24,087 bases of DNA from positions 1-24,087 of the forward strand of contig CAXNAA020000227.1 of assembly GCA_964200075.2 (NCBI GenBank). Direction: 5' to 3'. Origin of the DNA: Sphacelaria rigidula (taxonomy: Eukaryota; Phaeophyceae; Sphacelariales). The position numbers were made by a program, and so were the translations under genes. Numbering within the stretch: the first letter of the stretch is position 1; each line of letters opens with the position of its first letter. The notes below the pieces were generated by a model. It did not search any database. It was not told the origin of the DNA and saw only the letters and a program-made list of their open reading frames with translations. Below, piece after piece: positions 1 through 9,530 of this stretch.

Positions 1-154
1 GGTACTCCAGAAAAACTCAGAAAAAAGGACGACTACGAATTCTGAAAACTTCTGACGCTGACTACTATATACCTCCCCCAAAGGCAAGACCGTCACAAAA
101 TATCGAAACCATTTGCAACCCAGAGGTACGAGAGATTATGGACGATTGGTATGC

Positions 155-249
155 ACACAAAAAGTGTTTGTCGTGTCGGGATTCGAACACGTGATCTGTG
201 TAATTTGAGGCTGTTGTATCAGTTTGACCACGGGGTGACACAAAAAGTG
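155..249 (-). mobile_element. tRNA-like retroposed element between 12-base direct repeats
   Basis: The 12 bases ACACAAAAAGTG occur perfectly at 155-166 and 238-249. Between them, read on the minus strand, is a 71-base tRNA-like unit. A good B-box type core (GTTCGAATC, with CCGA following) lies at about 177-189, and an A-box-like stretch (TGGTCAAACTGAT) lies upstream of it near 219-231. The spacing between the boxes is slightly shorter than in a tRNA, the acceptor arms do not pair well and the T stem is decayed, so this is not a working tRNA gene. Perfect direct repeats around a tRNA-like body are what target-primed retroposition leaves. An alternative is that the ACAAAAAGT string is part of a SINE tail, because a similar string follows the tRNA-like unit at 2188-2259. 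Confidence 0.5.
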
Positions 250-624
250 CGACGCGAAGCCCAATTTGACGTTTTTGGCTGAAACGTTACGAGGGTGTGG
301 TTCACGCGAGTGCCAGTACGTGCCGGAACGTTGTCATCGTTTTCATCAATTTTTGAGGAAGTTATAGCATTTTTCCTGTTTGTGGCGAAACCTCAACTCG
401 CTCTAACTTCCCGTTTTTTTTTTCCCGTGACAACCCTTACAGGGTCGCGCGGATTGATAATGGAAATGTGTCAAAATTTCAGAGCCTGACTCTTCGAATT
501 GCCATAGCATCTCCCTTCTTCGTTTAAAAATCACTGATGGCCGGCCCAGCTCGTACTTGTTTCACTTATATTCGATACAGAAAGCAGTACAGTGCTGCCT
601 GTACCGTGTACTGTATATGTTTCG
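250..624. other. no recognisable gene
   Basis: A 64-codon open frame (295-489, plus) is rich in Phe and Ser and has no splice context or recognisable domain. A T-tract lies near 414-424. I see no repeat or RNA gene here. Confidence 0.4.
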
Positions 625-870
625 TACAATGTGCAGGCAGGATGTGAAGAAGATTTGAATCACGTGCAGATTTGTACTGCCTCTCCTGTCCATGAGCGTG
701 TACGCAGTTCGGTCGCCCACCCAAACACGCAATTCGTTCGCTGGACCCCATCACAATTTCAGATGCCAAGTCAAGAGGGTGATGGTGTCTTCCCCACGAC
801 TGCAGTGTACGTATCCCTATGCTCAATTCGTGATCCATGCTGCAGGGTTGCGTTGGTAGCTGCGAATTAA
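625..870 (+). repeat. dispersed repeat family A, copy 1
   Basis: This stretch aligns collinearly with 7180-7423. Shared blocks include TGTCCATGAGCGTG near 688, TGCAGTGTA near 800 and a GCTGCAGGGTTGCG block near 840. The two copies differ by many substitutions and small indels, so both are old. Open frames on both strands cover the repeat, and the minus-strand frame keeps a PCS-hE-HELS-GI-TLQ pattern in both copies. That similarity can follow from DNA homology alone. Confidence 0.65.
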
Positions 871-872
871 CC

Positions 873-985
873 ACGTGGGGTTTGCATGTTCTGTGAAAGG
901 TGGGTATCTGGTATGATCGTCTCCAAGACAGGAGTCATGTGCCCCTTTGCTCTCTTCCGCCGCGTGTTTTCGACCGGAAAAGCCA
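873..985 (+). repeat. repeat family A, second half, copy 1
   Basis: This block matches the reverse complement of 7590-7718. Shared anchors are GGGGTTTGCATG at the left, a TATCTGG block, GAGTCA-GTG and the terminal GTTTTCGA. It follows the first half of the repeat directly here. In the other copy the two halves point in opposite directions and are separated by about 165 bases. Confidence 0.55.
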
Positions 986-1932
986 AGCATTCCTGTTTTT
1001 CACTTTGGCCGTCGCGCGCAAATAATTGTAAAATTGACTTGAAGCCCTCTAAGAACACAAATAGCGTGGACATACCAGATACAAGCAATCATTGCGACAC
1101 CCCCCCACACATGGACCGAGATGGATTATGCCACATATGGGGTTCAGAACAGCTCTTTTCTCGCGAGACAAAACGCTTTTTTTCATAATCACGTAGATGC
1201 TGTGCATCTGTATAGGAAAGGGTTGCGGATGAACCCTGGCCGGTTTTGACCGTCCAGGCCATAATACCGCGCAGAGCCACCATGTGCGCGGTATGTCTCC
1301 GCTGGATATAACGGCTAAAAATAGTTAGGGAGCCATCGCTCTCCACTCCAGACAATTTACTGCATGCTGCTGATGCCTTTGCTTGGTTTTCCACAACACT
1401 GCAGACAGTGTGAAACTATGCTGGCAACACATGAGGCGTCAACCAGGCGTCGAAGACCTCGAGTAGCGTACAAAACGCGTGTTTGAACGCATGTCCCTTG
1501 TGGTTGAATTGCCATGACCAAAATGATAAATAGCGCTATACAGCGAAGTAGTCCACATGTAGTCCACCGGTAGGGGTAGGACGTGCTCATTCTGACGGCC
1601 GTGATTGGTCAGAATGGTAATTCCGCGCCTCTCTGGCCTCGTTCCTGGCTGTGAATTTTCTGCGGGAAACTTCCAAATACACATGGTTGACCTGGTGAGC
1701 TTCCCGACTGATCTGCGAGTTCCCCCCCCGCCCCTTCCCCCGTCAGAAACCACCTTCCCTGTCCACTGGACAACCCCCGGATGTCTCTGGACTGTCAACC
1801 TGTGAAACTAACCCGAGGCGACGCTCGCTGTGCAAGGGTCAACGCTTCAGGCCCCCAAAGAGTTGAACAAATCGAGGATATATTAATTGTTCGGCGCAAA
1901 ACTTTTACGTTCGTTCGTGTGAGTGTTGAGTG
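986..1932. other. unassigned stretch with a C-rich tract
   Basis: Overlapping open frames of 66-119 codons exist on both strands, but none has a recognisable domain or a convincing pair of splice sites. A C-rich tract at about 1723-1745 gives several runs of four or more G on the minus strand, so it could form a G-quadruplex. A GTGAGC donor-like site at 1695-1700 ends a 30-codon plus-strand frame (1605-1694). I do not call it an exon because no good acceptor precedes it. Confidence 0.35.
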
Positions 1933-2150
1933 TTGTGTTTTGTCATCTAGTCTGTTCTGGACGCCAATCTACACCGTTCGGCAGTTGCGGCCACGCGGGA
2001 GTAAGGTCAACACAGGAGTTCCTTGTTTTTAGTACTTTACCTTCCTTCTGCGGTACTTCCCTTCTTCATCGCGAGAACAGTTCAGCGGTTCCTTTGCATC
2101 GTCGACCGTGACGTCGAATTTTGTGCACCCACGGCATAGGCACTCTTAAA
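1933..2150 (+). repeat. dispersed repeat family B, copy 1
   Basis: It aligns with 16261-16505 in the same orientation. Shared blocks are TCTGGACGC, CACGCGGGAGTAAG versus CACACGGGAGTAAG, TCAACACAGGAG, CCTTCCTTCTGCGGT, GTTCAGC and GTCGAC-GT, followed by a conserved TGTACCCACG-type block. The copies are about 70-75 percent alike by eye, with several small indels. No conserved reading frame runs through both copies. Confidence 0.65.
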
Positions 2151-2187
2151 TGTTCAACATGATGTGACAAAAAGTCCCAGATCGTGT

Positions 2188-2259
2188 GCCTTCACCGAGA
2201 TTCGACGTCACGTCCCGAACGCCAGAGGGTTACGACTTTACCAACCGAGCCATCAGGGC
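2188..2259 (-). repeat. 72-base tRNA-like body (tRNA-derived SINE head or tRNA pseudogene)
   Basis: On the minus strand this is exactly tRNA length. The A-box stretch TGGCTCGGTTGG is nearly canonical, and a B-box-like GTCGAATCTC follows at normal tRNA spacing. The outer seven bases at each end (GCCCTGA and TGAAGGC) pair at five of seven positions. The D stem, the anticodon stem and half of the T stem do not pair properly, so a working tRNA is unlikely. It is followed on the minus strand by a short tail ending in ACTTTTTGT, much like the tail of the element at 155-249. A tRNA-derived SINE head is the simplest reading. Confidence 0.45.
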
Positions 2260-3540
2260 GACCGGCGCCCGCGTATGGACTATTTCCTCGTATCACCTGA
2301 ACAGGCCCACACCGTATTTCAGGCTTTCAGGTAACATCCCCACAGAGGGGATCTTCTTTCATTCGTGACCGAAACTAATATTCGCACTACACCCACCACA
2401 ACTTGTCGGTAACTCTTCCAAGGGTAACGAACGGTCGTGGCCTCTCGTCTTGTGGGGGAAAATAGCTGATATTGTTGGTCTGGGCTGCTGTGGAGAACTG
2501 CAATTTGGATCGTGCCCTCCCCCCGTTCCTCACAACGCAGGAAGGTATTTGATGAGCGAAATGATACAAAAAATCAGAGTGGGTTAAGGGTGCACACGAA
2601 CGATGCTCCTCGAGGAAAAATACAAAATAGTTACTCTGCTCTAGCCAACCAAGATGCGCAGCAGTGAGTGGAAAGGTGCCTTGTCGGCATGTACTGACTG
2701 ACTGTTTTGTATTCCCAGGGCATCCGCCGCCAAACAGAGATCACCATGGTTCATGATGGGACTACGTGGTGCACAGAAAACTGTACTGTATTCACTTGTT
2801 CTGTCGTACTGAACATAACAGGGCACGACAGGCACAGTCGTACATTCGAGAGTGCAGAGAAGAGAAAGAGTAAAGAGTTGGTTGACTTAGAAAAATGGAA
2901 CATCAGCGGGTGACACTGTGCGTACTTTATGTTGAACTTTTTGTATCCTTCTCCTTTCCCCCCTTCCCCCGTTCCTTCCACTCTGCCACCCATGATGCAC
3001 GACAAAAATTGAATACCAAGAGTACATGCGAGGCACCGCAGGAACTGCATGGTAGGCTGGGGGCCTGCTGACGTTTCCAGGGAACCCAGTGGTTCATACT
3101 CGTTCGTCATACATATCCTGTAGATTACAAACGTCCTCATCGTGTCTGTCCTATGAATTACCGGACGGAGACAGCGGCACCTTTTCATCAAGGTACCAAA
3201 AACTGGAGTAAGTCGCAGATTCCGCAATGCGCTGGGCTTGATCTTGAAGGAGTGCAAATCAAAATAATACGCCTACACAGTCCACAGTCATGACTTACAT
3301 GAGAGCGGCCCGGAGCAGTGGGTACACCTTCCTCGACTGAAACACTTTGTCACACGAGTGCGGGTGTCTCTCCGTGAATAAACATATATATATATATACA
3401 TAAGCATCATATCACGATTGTATAAAATCAAATATATACCTTATATTAATGACCAAATGTGTTTTATTTTTTATGGGTTCTACAGTCGAACCGACTCTTG
3501 GTTCTTGAATTGTATAGAGGCATTTTGGGTTCGCTGGAAA
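2260..3540. other. unassigned, presumed intergenic
   Basis: The longest open frame here is on the minus strand (2751-3257, 168 codons). It has no recognisable domain, is Cys/Leu/Ser-rich and overlaps open frames on the other strand, so I do not treat it as a gene. A C-rich tract at about 2956-2980 is G-rich on the minus strand. The stretch ends in AT-rich sequence before the pyrimidine-rich leader of the exon at 3696. Confidence 0.35.
3384..3399. repeat. (AT)n microsatellite
   Basis: A short alternating AT tract, directly visible, within an AT-rich stretch about 300 bases upstream of the candidate first exon. Confidence 0.9.
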
Positions 3541-3695
3541 TGCTTGTTTCCTCCCTTTCTTCCACCCGGCCTCTTCCTTCCCTCTTCTCTGTTGACCCAG
3601 CCGTTGTGCTCTCCTCATCTCGCACCCGCCTCTTTTTTTTTGGCGCCCATCTCCGAAGGCTCTCTTCCACACACGTTCTTAAACCACACTCAAGC
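3541..3695 (+). promoter_or_regulatory. pyrimidine-rich leader upstream of a candidate first exon
   Basis: About 150 bases of C/T-rich plus-strand sequence lie just before the ATG at 3696, after an AT-rich stretch with an (AT)n run. Such a leader fits a 5' untranslated region or core promoter in a compact-initiation eukaryote. A strong polypyrimidine tract ending in GACCCAG at about 3600 could alternatively be a 3' splice site, which would put a 5'-UTR intron upstream. There is no TATA-like signal I would insist on. Confidence 0.3.
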
Positions 3696-3770
3696 ATGGG
3701 TCAGGTGGTAGCTCTCTGTACCAGCGACGAGACAGAGGATGTGGGCTACAACAAGAACACGGTAGAGAAG
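3696..3770 (+). CDS. candidate first coding exon, putatively acylated N terminus
   Basis: The ATG sits in good context (CAAGCATGG, with G at +4) and opens a 25-codon frame beginning MGQVVALC. It ends at a strong donor, GAGAAG|GTGAGA, in phase 0. Gly at position 2 and Cys at position 8 form the kind of start that N-myristoyl transferase and then a palmitoyl transferase use in apicomplexans and other eukaryotes, so the product may be tethered to a membrane. The rest of the exon is acidic and polar (SDETEDVGYNKNTVEK). The donor is followed in frame by 46 more codons, so read-through is formally possible, but the donor is the better model. The phase fits the exon at 8739 and the SH3-like exon at 13730. 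No family is recognised from the exon alone. Confidence 0.5.
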
Positions 3771-6034
3771 GTGAGAATCAGCGATGCCCCCCAGTGTAGG
3801 GTTCTCACTTTCTTCTTGTCATCCCATCTGCATCATATTTTTTCCTGCGATGAAGACAGGGATGAGATGACATGCATAAAGACCAAGTCAGCTCTTCCCG
3901 GGGGGGAATAGGTTCAGCACACGAGATGTGCAATGCTGTGTGTTCCAAAAGAGAGTATTTTTTCACAACAGTTCTTTTAGCTTGGACCGGTTCAAGCAGG
4001 TGTCGGTACAAGTGCTTAGGATGAGTGCGTTGTATACGTGAGACTGTTCCTTGGTAGCTCACTTTACAGTCAGCACAGCCTCGTTCATCGCGTATTTTCT
4101 TGCATTTTCTGCACCCGATATTTTGTGGTCAACAACCCACAGGTCGAATATTTTATGAAGAGACCGTATACATGAGCGCACCATGGACGAAATGAAGAGA
4201 GCTGGGCTGTAGCCCATCTCGCGTACGTTGCGTTCGTCTCGTGTATTATACAACGACAAATTCCCGACACAACAACATTGCAGTGCAACAGCTTACTCCG
4301 TTGGTCTGGACCCTGGATGCAAGGGATGATACCGGTGTTGATCTATTGATTGTCGCACATTAACTGATCCCCGAAGGACCCAGCCGTCGTCATAAGATGG
4401 AAGTGCACAAGGCCCAAGGTGAACAAGACGGAAACGAATGGAAACGTTCATCAAGGACGAAAGTGGAGGAGGAACGACAGAGATTCAACAAACGAAATGA
4501 GTATACTGAGACACTGAGAGCAACGCAGGGTACTATGCATGTCTCTCGTGTTCCATGTCCCGATGGATCGAATAGTGGCTTCACCCTTCTGCACTATTCA
4601 TTGTTCAGTGTTGTCAGAAGTTGGTCGGTGGAGAATCTGGTTTTGGACCAAATTTGGACTCGTATATTATCATGATGTATATTCCGTTCATCGGATGTAC
4701 GATGTTGGACCGCTACGTTACGTGAGCAGCTGGCACTATTTTCTGTCTGTGTGACTGTTTGAGGTGAAAACGACACTGCAGGCTCGCACATGTCTGCATG
4801 TACGCAGCGTGGGTCATGCTTATCTCTAGTCCGGCACTGTGTTACAGAACGTTTCCACATCCCCTCAGCGTTTGTTGTATCCCTGTGTACAATCCTAAGC
4901 AGTGGTGAAAGAAGCAGATGGGAAAGGGGCACAAGCGTACTAGTTGACTGTACACAAGTGCAGCTCGCCAACAGGGAACTAAAGCGAGGATGCCCACACT
5001 GGGGTTAACTGGACAGACGCTTTGCGAACCGGCTACGAGGCATGTGCCGGTACTCCCCGCAGCGCATACCCTCTCTTCTATTTCCGTTCTTCGTTGCTCT
5101 ACGCAACAGTATAATTCGAGGTAGTTTAGTCTTGCGCGGTGGACGTGGCAAAAATGAATTCCAATTCAGTTGTCGGGGCTGTGGTTCTCCACCTGAACTC
5201 CTTTTTCTCATGTGTCTGTCCCTCGTGTCGTGGTTGTTTCAGCGCATTGACTGCACGTGTTCTTTCTGATGAAGCATTTCCTTGTTAAGAACAAGAGGCT
5301 CGTTTTTCCGTGATGAAAAACAAGTTGGACGTGGGAACCGGACTGAATTTTTTTGTTCATGCCCACTTCCCGCCACCTACTGTTTCTACAAGAGAGATGC
5401 TGCATGTGCATGTTTCGGGCGTCATGTATGTTGTCGAAGGTATGCTTGTATTCGGCGAGGCCGGAAAATGAATTTTTTAAAGCCTCGAGTCAAGGACAAG
5501 TATCTTTCAATACTCGGCCTCTGCTGGCTCTTCAATCGAAGCAATCAAGAACAGAAGGAAAACCTGATTGCCCTATGGTCGCAACCGCAGTCCAAGTGTA
5601 CAGGTGGTACCCCCATTATACGTTTGAGCAACGAGTTGCAACACGTCTGGAGTCCAAGTGCAGACTCCAGGCCAACGTCCTGTCACCTACCTACACGAAA
5701 CTGTACCTGCGTACTGGGGGTTTCCGGTGCGTGTCCATTTTCTCCGATCACCGTTGATCGTACTCTAAGTGCATTGGATCGTCATCGTTTTCACCCCAAA
5801 AACGATAGCGTACGAAGCCGGACGGCCCAACTGACCCTCATTCCACCGTTTGACCTCGTGAGAATTTTCCACTTGTTCTCCAAGTGATGCATTGTCGACT
5901 CGTGAACAACCTACCCGGCTGTGAAAGGGTTCACCCTGGGTTCGAGCACTGGCAGACAGATGGACATCTGAGTCTGTTGGTCATCTATCAAGTCAAGATG
6001 ATGCCAATCGAACGGGTCAGCTCTTTTGTGTGAA

Positions 6035-6215
6035 GTTTCGATATTCACTGCAGCCGGCGTGGGAATGGTACCATGTGAGCTTTTCAAAGTATCCCTAGGC
6101 TGAGTTGTTGTTGTTGTCTTCACATCAAAAACCGTTCCGATATCTGCGCAATCCTCTGTGCTGTTTTGTATAATTTATATTGTTGTCGCTCCTGCCTCGG
6201 TTACATGAGATTCTG
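6035..6215 (+). repeat. weak diverged direct repeat with 8118-8275
   Basis: Two short anchors recur with nearly the same offset. TTCGATATTCA lies near 6038-6048 and near 8127. CTCGGTTACATG lies near 6196-6207 and again near 8257-8268. The sequence between the anchors can only be aligned loosely. Each copy has a (TTG)n run close by, inside the first copy and upstream of the second. I consider the pairing likely but not secure. Confidence 0.3.
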
Positions 6216-7179
6216 CCGGCCGTGGGGTTTCATCGTTCCCGGATTCACTTATGTTCTGCATCCAGAGAATAATTCTGCATCGATCGGTTCATTCCGGCAA
6301 TAAAGGTACATTCCGAGGCTGTTGACGCAAGACAGGCACGGGAAGTTGGCCGAGAGCTCCCCGTGGGACAAGTACATTTGGTTGTTTCATGAAAATGAAG
6401 AATTGGTCTCGATGCTACAAAAGGATTTGAATCTTTACAAGGCTGACTCAAGCGCTCCATTCACGCGTTTTTTTTCTCAATTTTTCTGAAATGGGCTCTG
6501 CGGGCGCCCCTTCGATTTGAGCCTTCTATAGTCCACAGTCCGTGCCCACACCAGACATCCCCGTGCCATTGATTTTTCGGGCTGCGCGGGGTTGAGCTCG
6601 GAAATTCAGTAGTTTCAAGTATAGTCAGCCCAATTTCCCGTCAACATGCAAGACACGAACACCTTCGATCATGCAAAGCATGGAGTGGAGACCACTTCGG
6701 GCGTTGTGCATCTTTGTCTACTTACTGTCTGTAACTAGATCCAGCCGAGCCGCTTCCCTTTTCCCTGATTCCGTCGAAGACAGCCCATGAACACTTGAGA
6801 TGCATTTGACGTTTTGTCACGTGCCCTCTCTTGTCTCGGACAGGGACATCCTTCCGACCTTCCCCTACGAGTACAAGTACTTTCAGGGCGTATCTTGGCG
6901 CGTGTTTTTTTTATCGCGAAAAAGGGGCGGTGGAATCGATTTAAACGAAATTTCCTCGTTTGGATGCAGTTGGGTCCAGACAGATTTTCAAGCTTTCAAT
7001 CGAAAAAAGACGGCGAAATTCGTGAAACGGCACATGGTCGCTCGTGTACAGTACAGACAGTCTGCACTGGTTGCAAGCAGTGTCTTGAGTGCGTGTGTGC
7101 GTGTTTCGTGCAGGAGCATATAGCAGAGAGGCGGGCAACGTGCAGTGCAGATATCACATAACTATCAGTTCTCTCGGCC

Positions 7180-7423
7180 TACAATGCGACGTGAAGAGAA
7201 CTTCAGCAACGTTCAGCTTCGTGCTGCCTGCACTGTCCATGAGCGTGCACGCAACTCGGTTGCCCACCATACCACGCAGTTCCGTCGCTGATCCCCACGA
7301 TGAGAGTAGATGCGCAAGTTTTTGCCGACAAAATTAAAGCACACCCAACCACTGCAGTGTATCTATCCCAGGGCTCAGCTCATGCTCTATGCTGCAGGGT
7401 TGCGGTGTGGTAGCTGAGAATGA
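7180..7423 (+). repeat. dispersed repeat family A, copy 2
   Basis: It aligns with 625-870 over its length, with the anchors ACTGTCCATGAGCGTG near 7232, ACTGCAGTGTAT near 7350 and TGCTGCAGGGTTGCG near 7390. Just downstream, near 7465-7490, comes a T-run followed by TCGATCGGAAAAGTGCGG. That hairpin-like motif also marks other repeats in this window. Confidence 0.65.
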
Positions 7424-7589
7424 GTTGGATGAGGTTGTATAATGATGGCGTGTGTTGAACTTTTTTTTTTCGATCGGAAAAGTGCGGTCGATTTTTTTTA
7501 CACCCATCTGATAGGTCCACCACATTCATGTTCCCAGAAGACTTCAACACAAATTGTAATTAGCGGCGTGCGGAGATGAGTGCTTTTAT

Positions 7590-7718
7590 GTAGAAAACCA
7601 TATTTTTTTATCGAAAACATGCGGTCGAAAGGCACGAAGCGGCACTTGACTCCAACCCTGAAGATCACGACGCCAGATAACACCTGTTTACAGGACCATG
7701 CAAACCCCATCCGAACCT
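7590..7718 (-). repeat. repeat family A, second half, copy 2 (inverted)
   Basis: The reverse complement of this block matches 873-985, starting from GGGGTTTGCATG and ending in the GTTTTCGA motif. Relative to the first half of the repeat it is inverted compared with copy 1. The motif ATCGAAAACATGCGGTCGAA at 7612-7632 is the same type as those at 7470 and 9324. Confidence 0.5.
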
Positions 7719-8117
7719 GGGGATGTGCCACACCTCCGAGGGCCTCGTGTTGGTAGTCATCCGCCATCGTTTTTTTCAAGGGGAACGGGGAAAACGTTGA
7801 AATATTCCCATTTCAGGGAAAGAGCGGAAACATGCAAGGACTCGTGAAGAAATTCTAAAAAACAGTAATCTCAGACCAGTGCGGTGCATAGCTGTCTTGA
7901 ATCTGAAGGCGCGTAGGGTGTCTATTCGTTTAATAACATCATGCTTCTCGAAAAATGACTCATCAGCTTCGTGTGTCGACTCACAGGTTACAAAAATAAC
8001 ACCTTTCGCCGTCACCCCCTTGTTGTTGTTGCTGTTGTTGTCTTTACACCCCCTTGCCAGCTGAAGTTGCATGGAGAGGAATTGATATAACATCATCTTC
8101 GCAAAACGCGCCTCCTT

Positions 8118-8275
8118 GCTTTGTTCGATATTCAGCACCCGTATGTATTGATGGTAAACATGAGTGTCCACGAACCCCCAGCGGTGTACCCAGTCGATAA
8201 TGGTGCTGCATAAGGGCGTGTGTGCTCGGTATCAGTTTTTCTTTGTGCACCTCTCTCGGTTACATGGGATGAGGT
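8118..8275 (+). repeat. weak diverged direct repeat with 6035-6215
   Basis: This is the second copy of the loosely matched pair. TTCGATATTCAGC near 8125 and TCTCGGTTACATGGG near 8256 are its anchors. A (TTG)n run at about 8020-8040 lies upstream of it. Confidence 0.3.
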
Positions 8276-8541
8276 GCGTGTATCGACAACTGCTTCAAAT
8301 CGTACTTCATCCTCGCGATGTGTTTTCCATTCGCTGTATCTTCAACATGCCTTAGGAACAAACTTCGGGCTGGCCCAGCGAAACCCGAAAGACATTTAGT
8401 CGCCAACCGTTTCTCACGCGGTTTCAAGAATTGAACGAAAATTCACACACGTTCCTAAAATTAAGGACGATGTCGCCAGTGCTTCTTCTGTGTGAGTTTC
8501 CGTGGTCTTCACCGGTTTCTGTAGTAGGGGTCGCTGGGGTA

Positions 8542-8635
8542 TCCGTGGTATTGGACCCCTGAAAACAAAGCAATGACAATGTGCCGGTTGTTGAGGGTCC
8601 CTCGTCGTGTCCGCGGTATTGGACCCCTGAAAACA
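8542..8635 (+). repeat. short 26-base direct repeat
   Basis: 8542-8567 and 8610-8635 are identical at 25 of 26 positions (TCCGYGGTATTGGACCCCTG then AAAACA), 68 bases apart. The stretch GGTCCCTCGTC that precedes the second copy and the ATGTTGAGCC that follows it both recur at about 9930-9962, without the part between them. Confidence 0.75.
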
Positions 8636-8738
8636 TGTTGAGCCGATGGAAACTTTCGAAAAATCGAGCCGTACGATTTGGCCAGCCTGGAAGCGCCTCT
8701 GTGGTTTGCATCGCGTTTCGAATTGGCTCATTTTTTAG

Positions 8739-8780
8739 GATAGTGCTTTGATTTGCGATGTAAAAAAATGCAAGGGTAAG
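8739..8780 (+). CDS. candidate 42-base internal exon
   Basis: The block is bordered by a polypyrimidine acceptor (CTCATTTTTTAG) and a strong donor (AAG|GTAAGG). It encodes 14 residues, DSALICDVKKCKGK, in phase 0 at both ends, so it could be spliced between the exon ending at 3770 and the one starting at 13730 without a frame change. The two cysteines five residues apart do not define a known motif. A second donor reading (AAGG|GTAAGG) is one base away and would break the phase. Short exons are easy to find by chance, so this stays a candidate. Confidence 0.35.
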
Positions 8781-9240
8781 GTAAGGAAGCACACAGCTAG
8801 ACCTCATGATTTTATTCTCCATGAGTTGAAGACGGTCATGAACAATGTACAGTCCTTGTCCTCAATTCACGAGAAGTAAAGTCTTGATGTCTTGGCCCAA
8901 GGAGCCTTCCAGACTGGAATACGTCACGCGGCCCCCCTCCCCGTCCCCAGAAGCGATCGAGAATAAGGGAATCAAAGAAGATAATAAAGAAACCTTTTTC
9001 TTGTTTCTTCGCCAGAGTACGGAATTAAACCGTACCTTCACCACGATGCTGGCCTCTCCCCGAGCAGCCGAAAACCGAGAAGTTTGAGCATTTCAGTTGT
9101 TCTATCGGCCGGAAGGAAGATAACTTGCCGGTTACATGATGACTTTTTTAGTCAAGGTGATACCAAAGGTGAACATTTGTAGGCCGCTCCAATCAGGCAT
9201 ACAAGAAGAAGGCGTGAGCATGCTTTTTCGGTCCTTCTCC
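8781..9240. other. no recognisable gene
   Basis: An 80-codon plus-strand frame (8845-9087) and a minus-strand frame overlap, and neither has a domain or splice signals. A C-rich run lies near 8932-8947. Confidence 0.35.
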
Positions 9241-9530
9241 GTTTTACGAAAAGAAGTGTCATTTTTATTTGGACTTGACCGTCTCTGAGGGCTTTTCTCA
9301 GCACATGAGTTTTTGATCGAAAAAGTGCGGTGAAAAACAAAAATCCTTATGTAATAGATGATGATTTCAACCATTTTCAAAATTAACGACGATGATTGAA
9401 ATTACGACCCATCAGATCGGGATTTTTGCTTTCCACCGCACAATTTCGACCGAAAACTGATTTGTGAGACAGGGCCTGAGCAAAAATCCTTGTTCGACCA
9501 AAATATGTACTGCGCCTACTTGAAACGCCG
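9241..9530. repeat. foldback (inverted repeat) element
   Basis: 9295-9347 and 9420-9472 are reverse complements of each other with moderate divergence, about 70 bases apart. The left arm carries GATCGAAAAAGTGCGGTG and the right arm the complementary CCGCACAATTTCGACCG. Weaker pairing continues outward to about 9241 on the left and 9530 on the right. The structure is that of a small foldback or MITE-like element. Open frames over it on the minus strand (9132-9380, 9383-9583) are mirror products of the hairpin. Confidence 0.6.

Larger units (their letters stand above)
3771..8738 (+). other. presumed intron or unassigned region
   Basis: No exon in these 5 kb is convincing. The best hint is a plus-strand frame open from 4362 to 4675, whose charged stretch at 4397-4527 (Glu/Arg/Lys-rich, with KVEEERQRFNKRNEY) looks coil-like. 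It lacks a good acceptor and its only donor-like site (CAAG|GTGAAC, 4415-4424) comes early. A second frame from 5462 reads through a basic stretch without clear splice sites. The region also holds (TTG)n runs at 6104-6116 and about 8020-8040, the family A repeat copy at 7180-7718 and a weakly matched repeat pair. If the MGQ exon belongs to the SH3-like gene, this is intron. Confidence 0.35.

Noticed and set aside
2751-3257. 168-codon minus-strand open frame
   Set aside because: No domain, composition unlike a protein, overlaps frames on the other strand and C-rich low-complexity sequence.
5282-5887. 201-codon plus-strand open frame
   Set aside because: The longest plus frame, but Cys/Arg/Ser-rich with no domain, and another plus frame of 134 codons overlaps it. 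I see no splice or start support.
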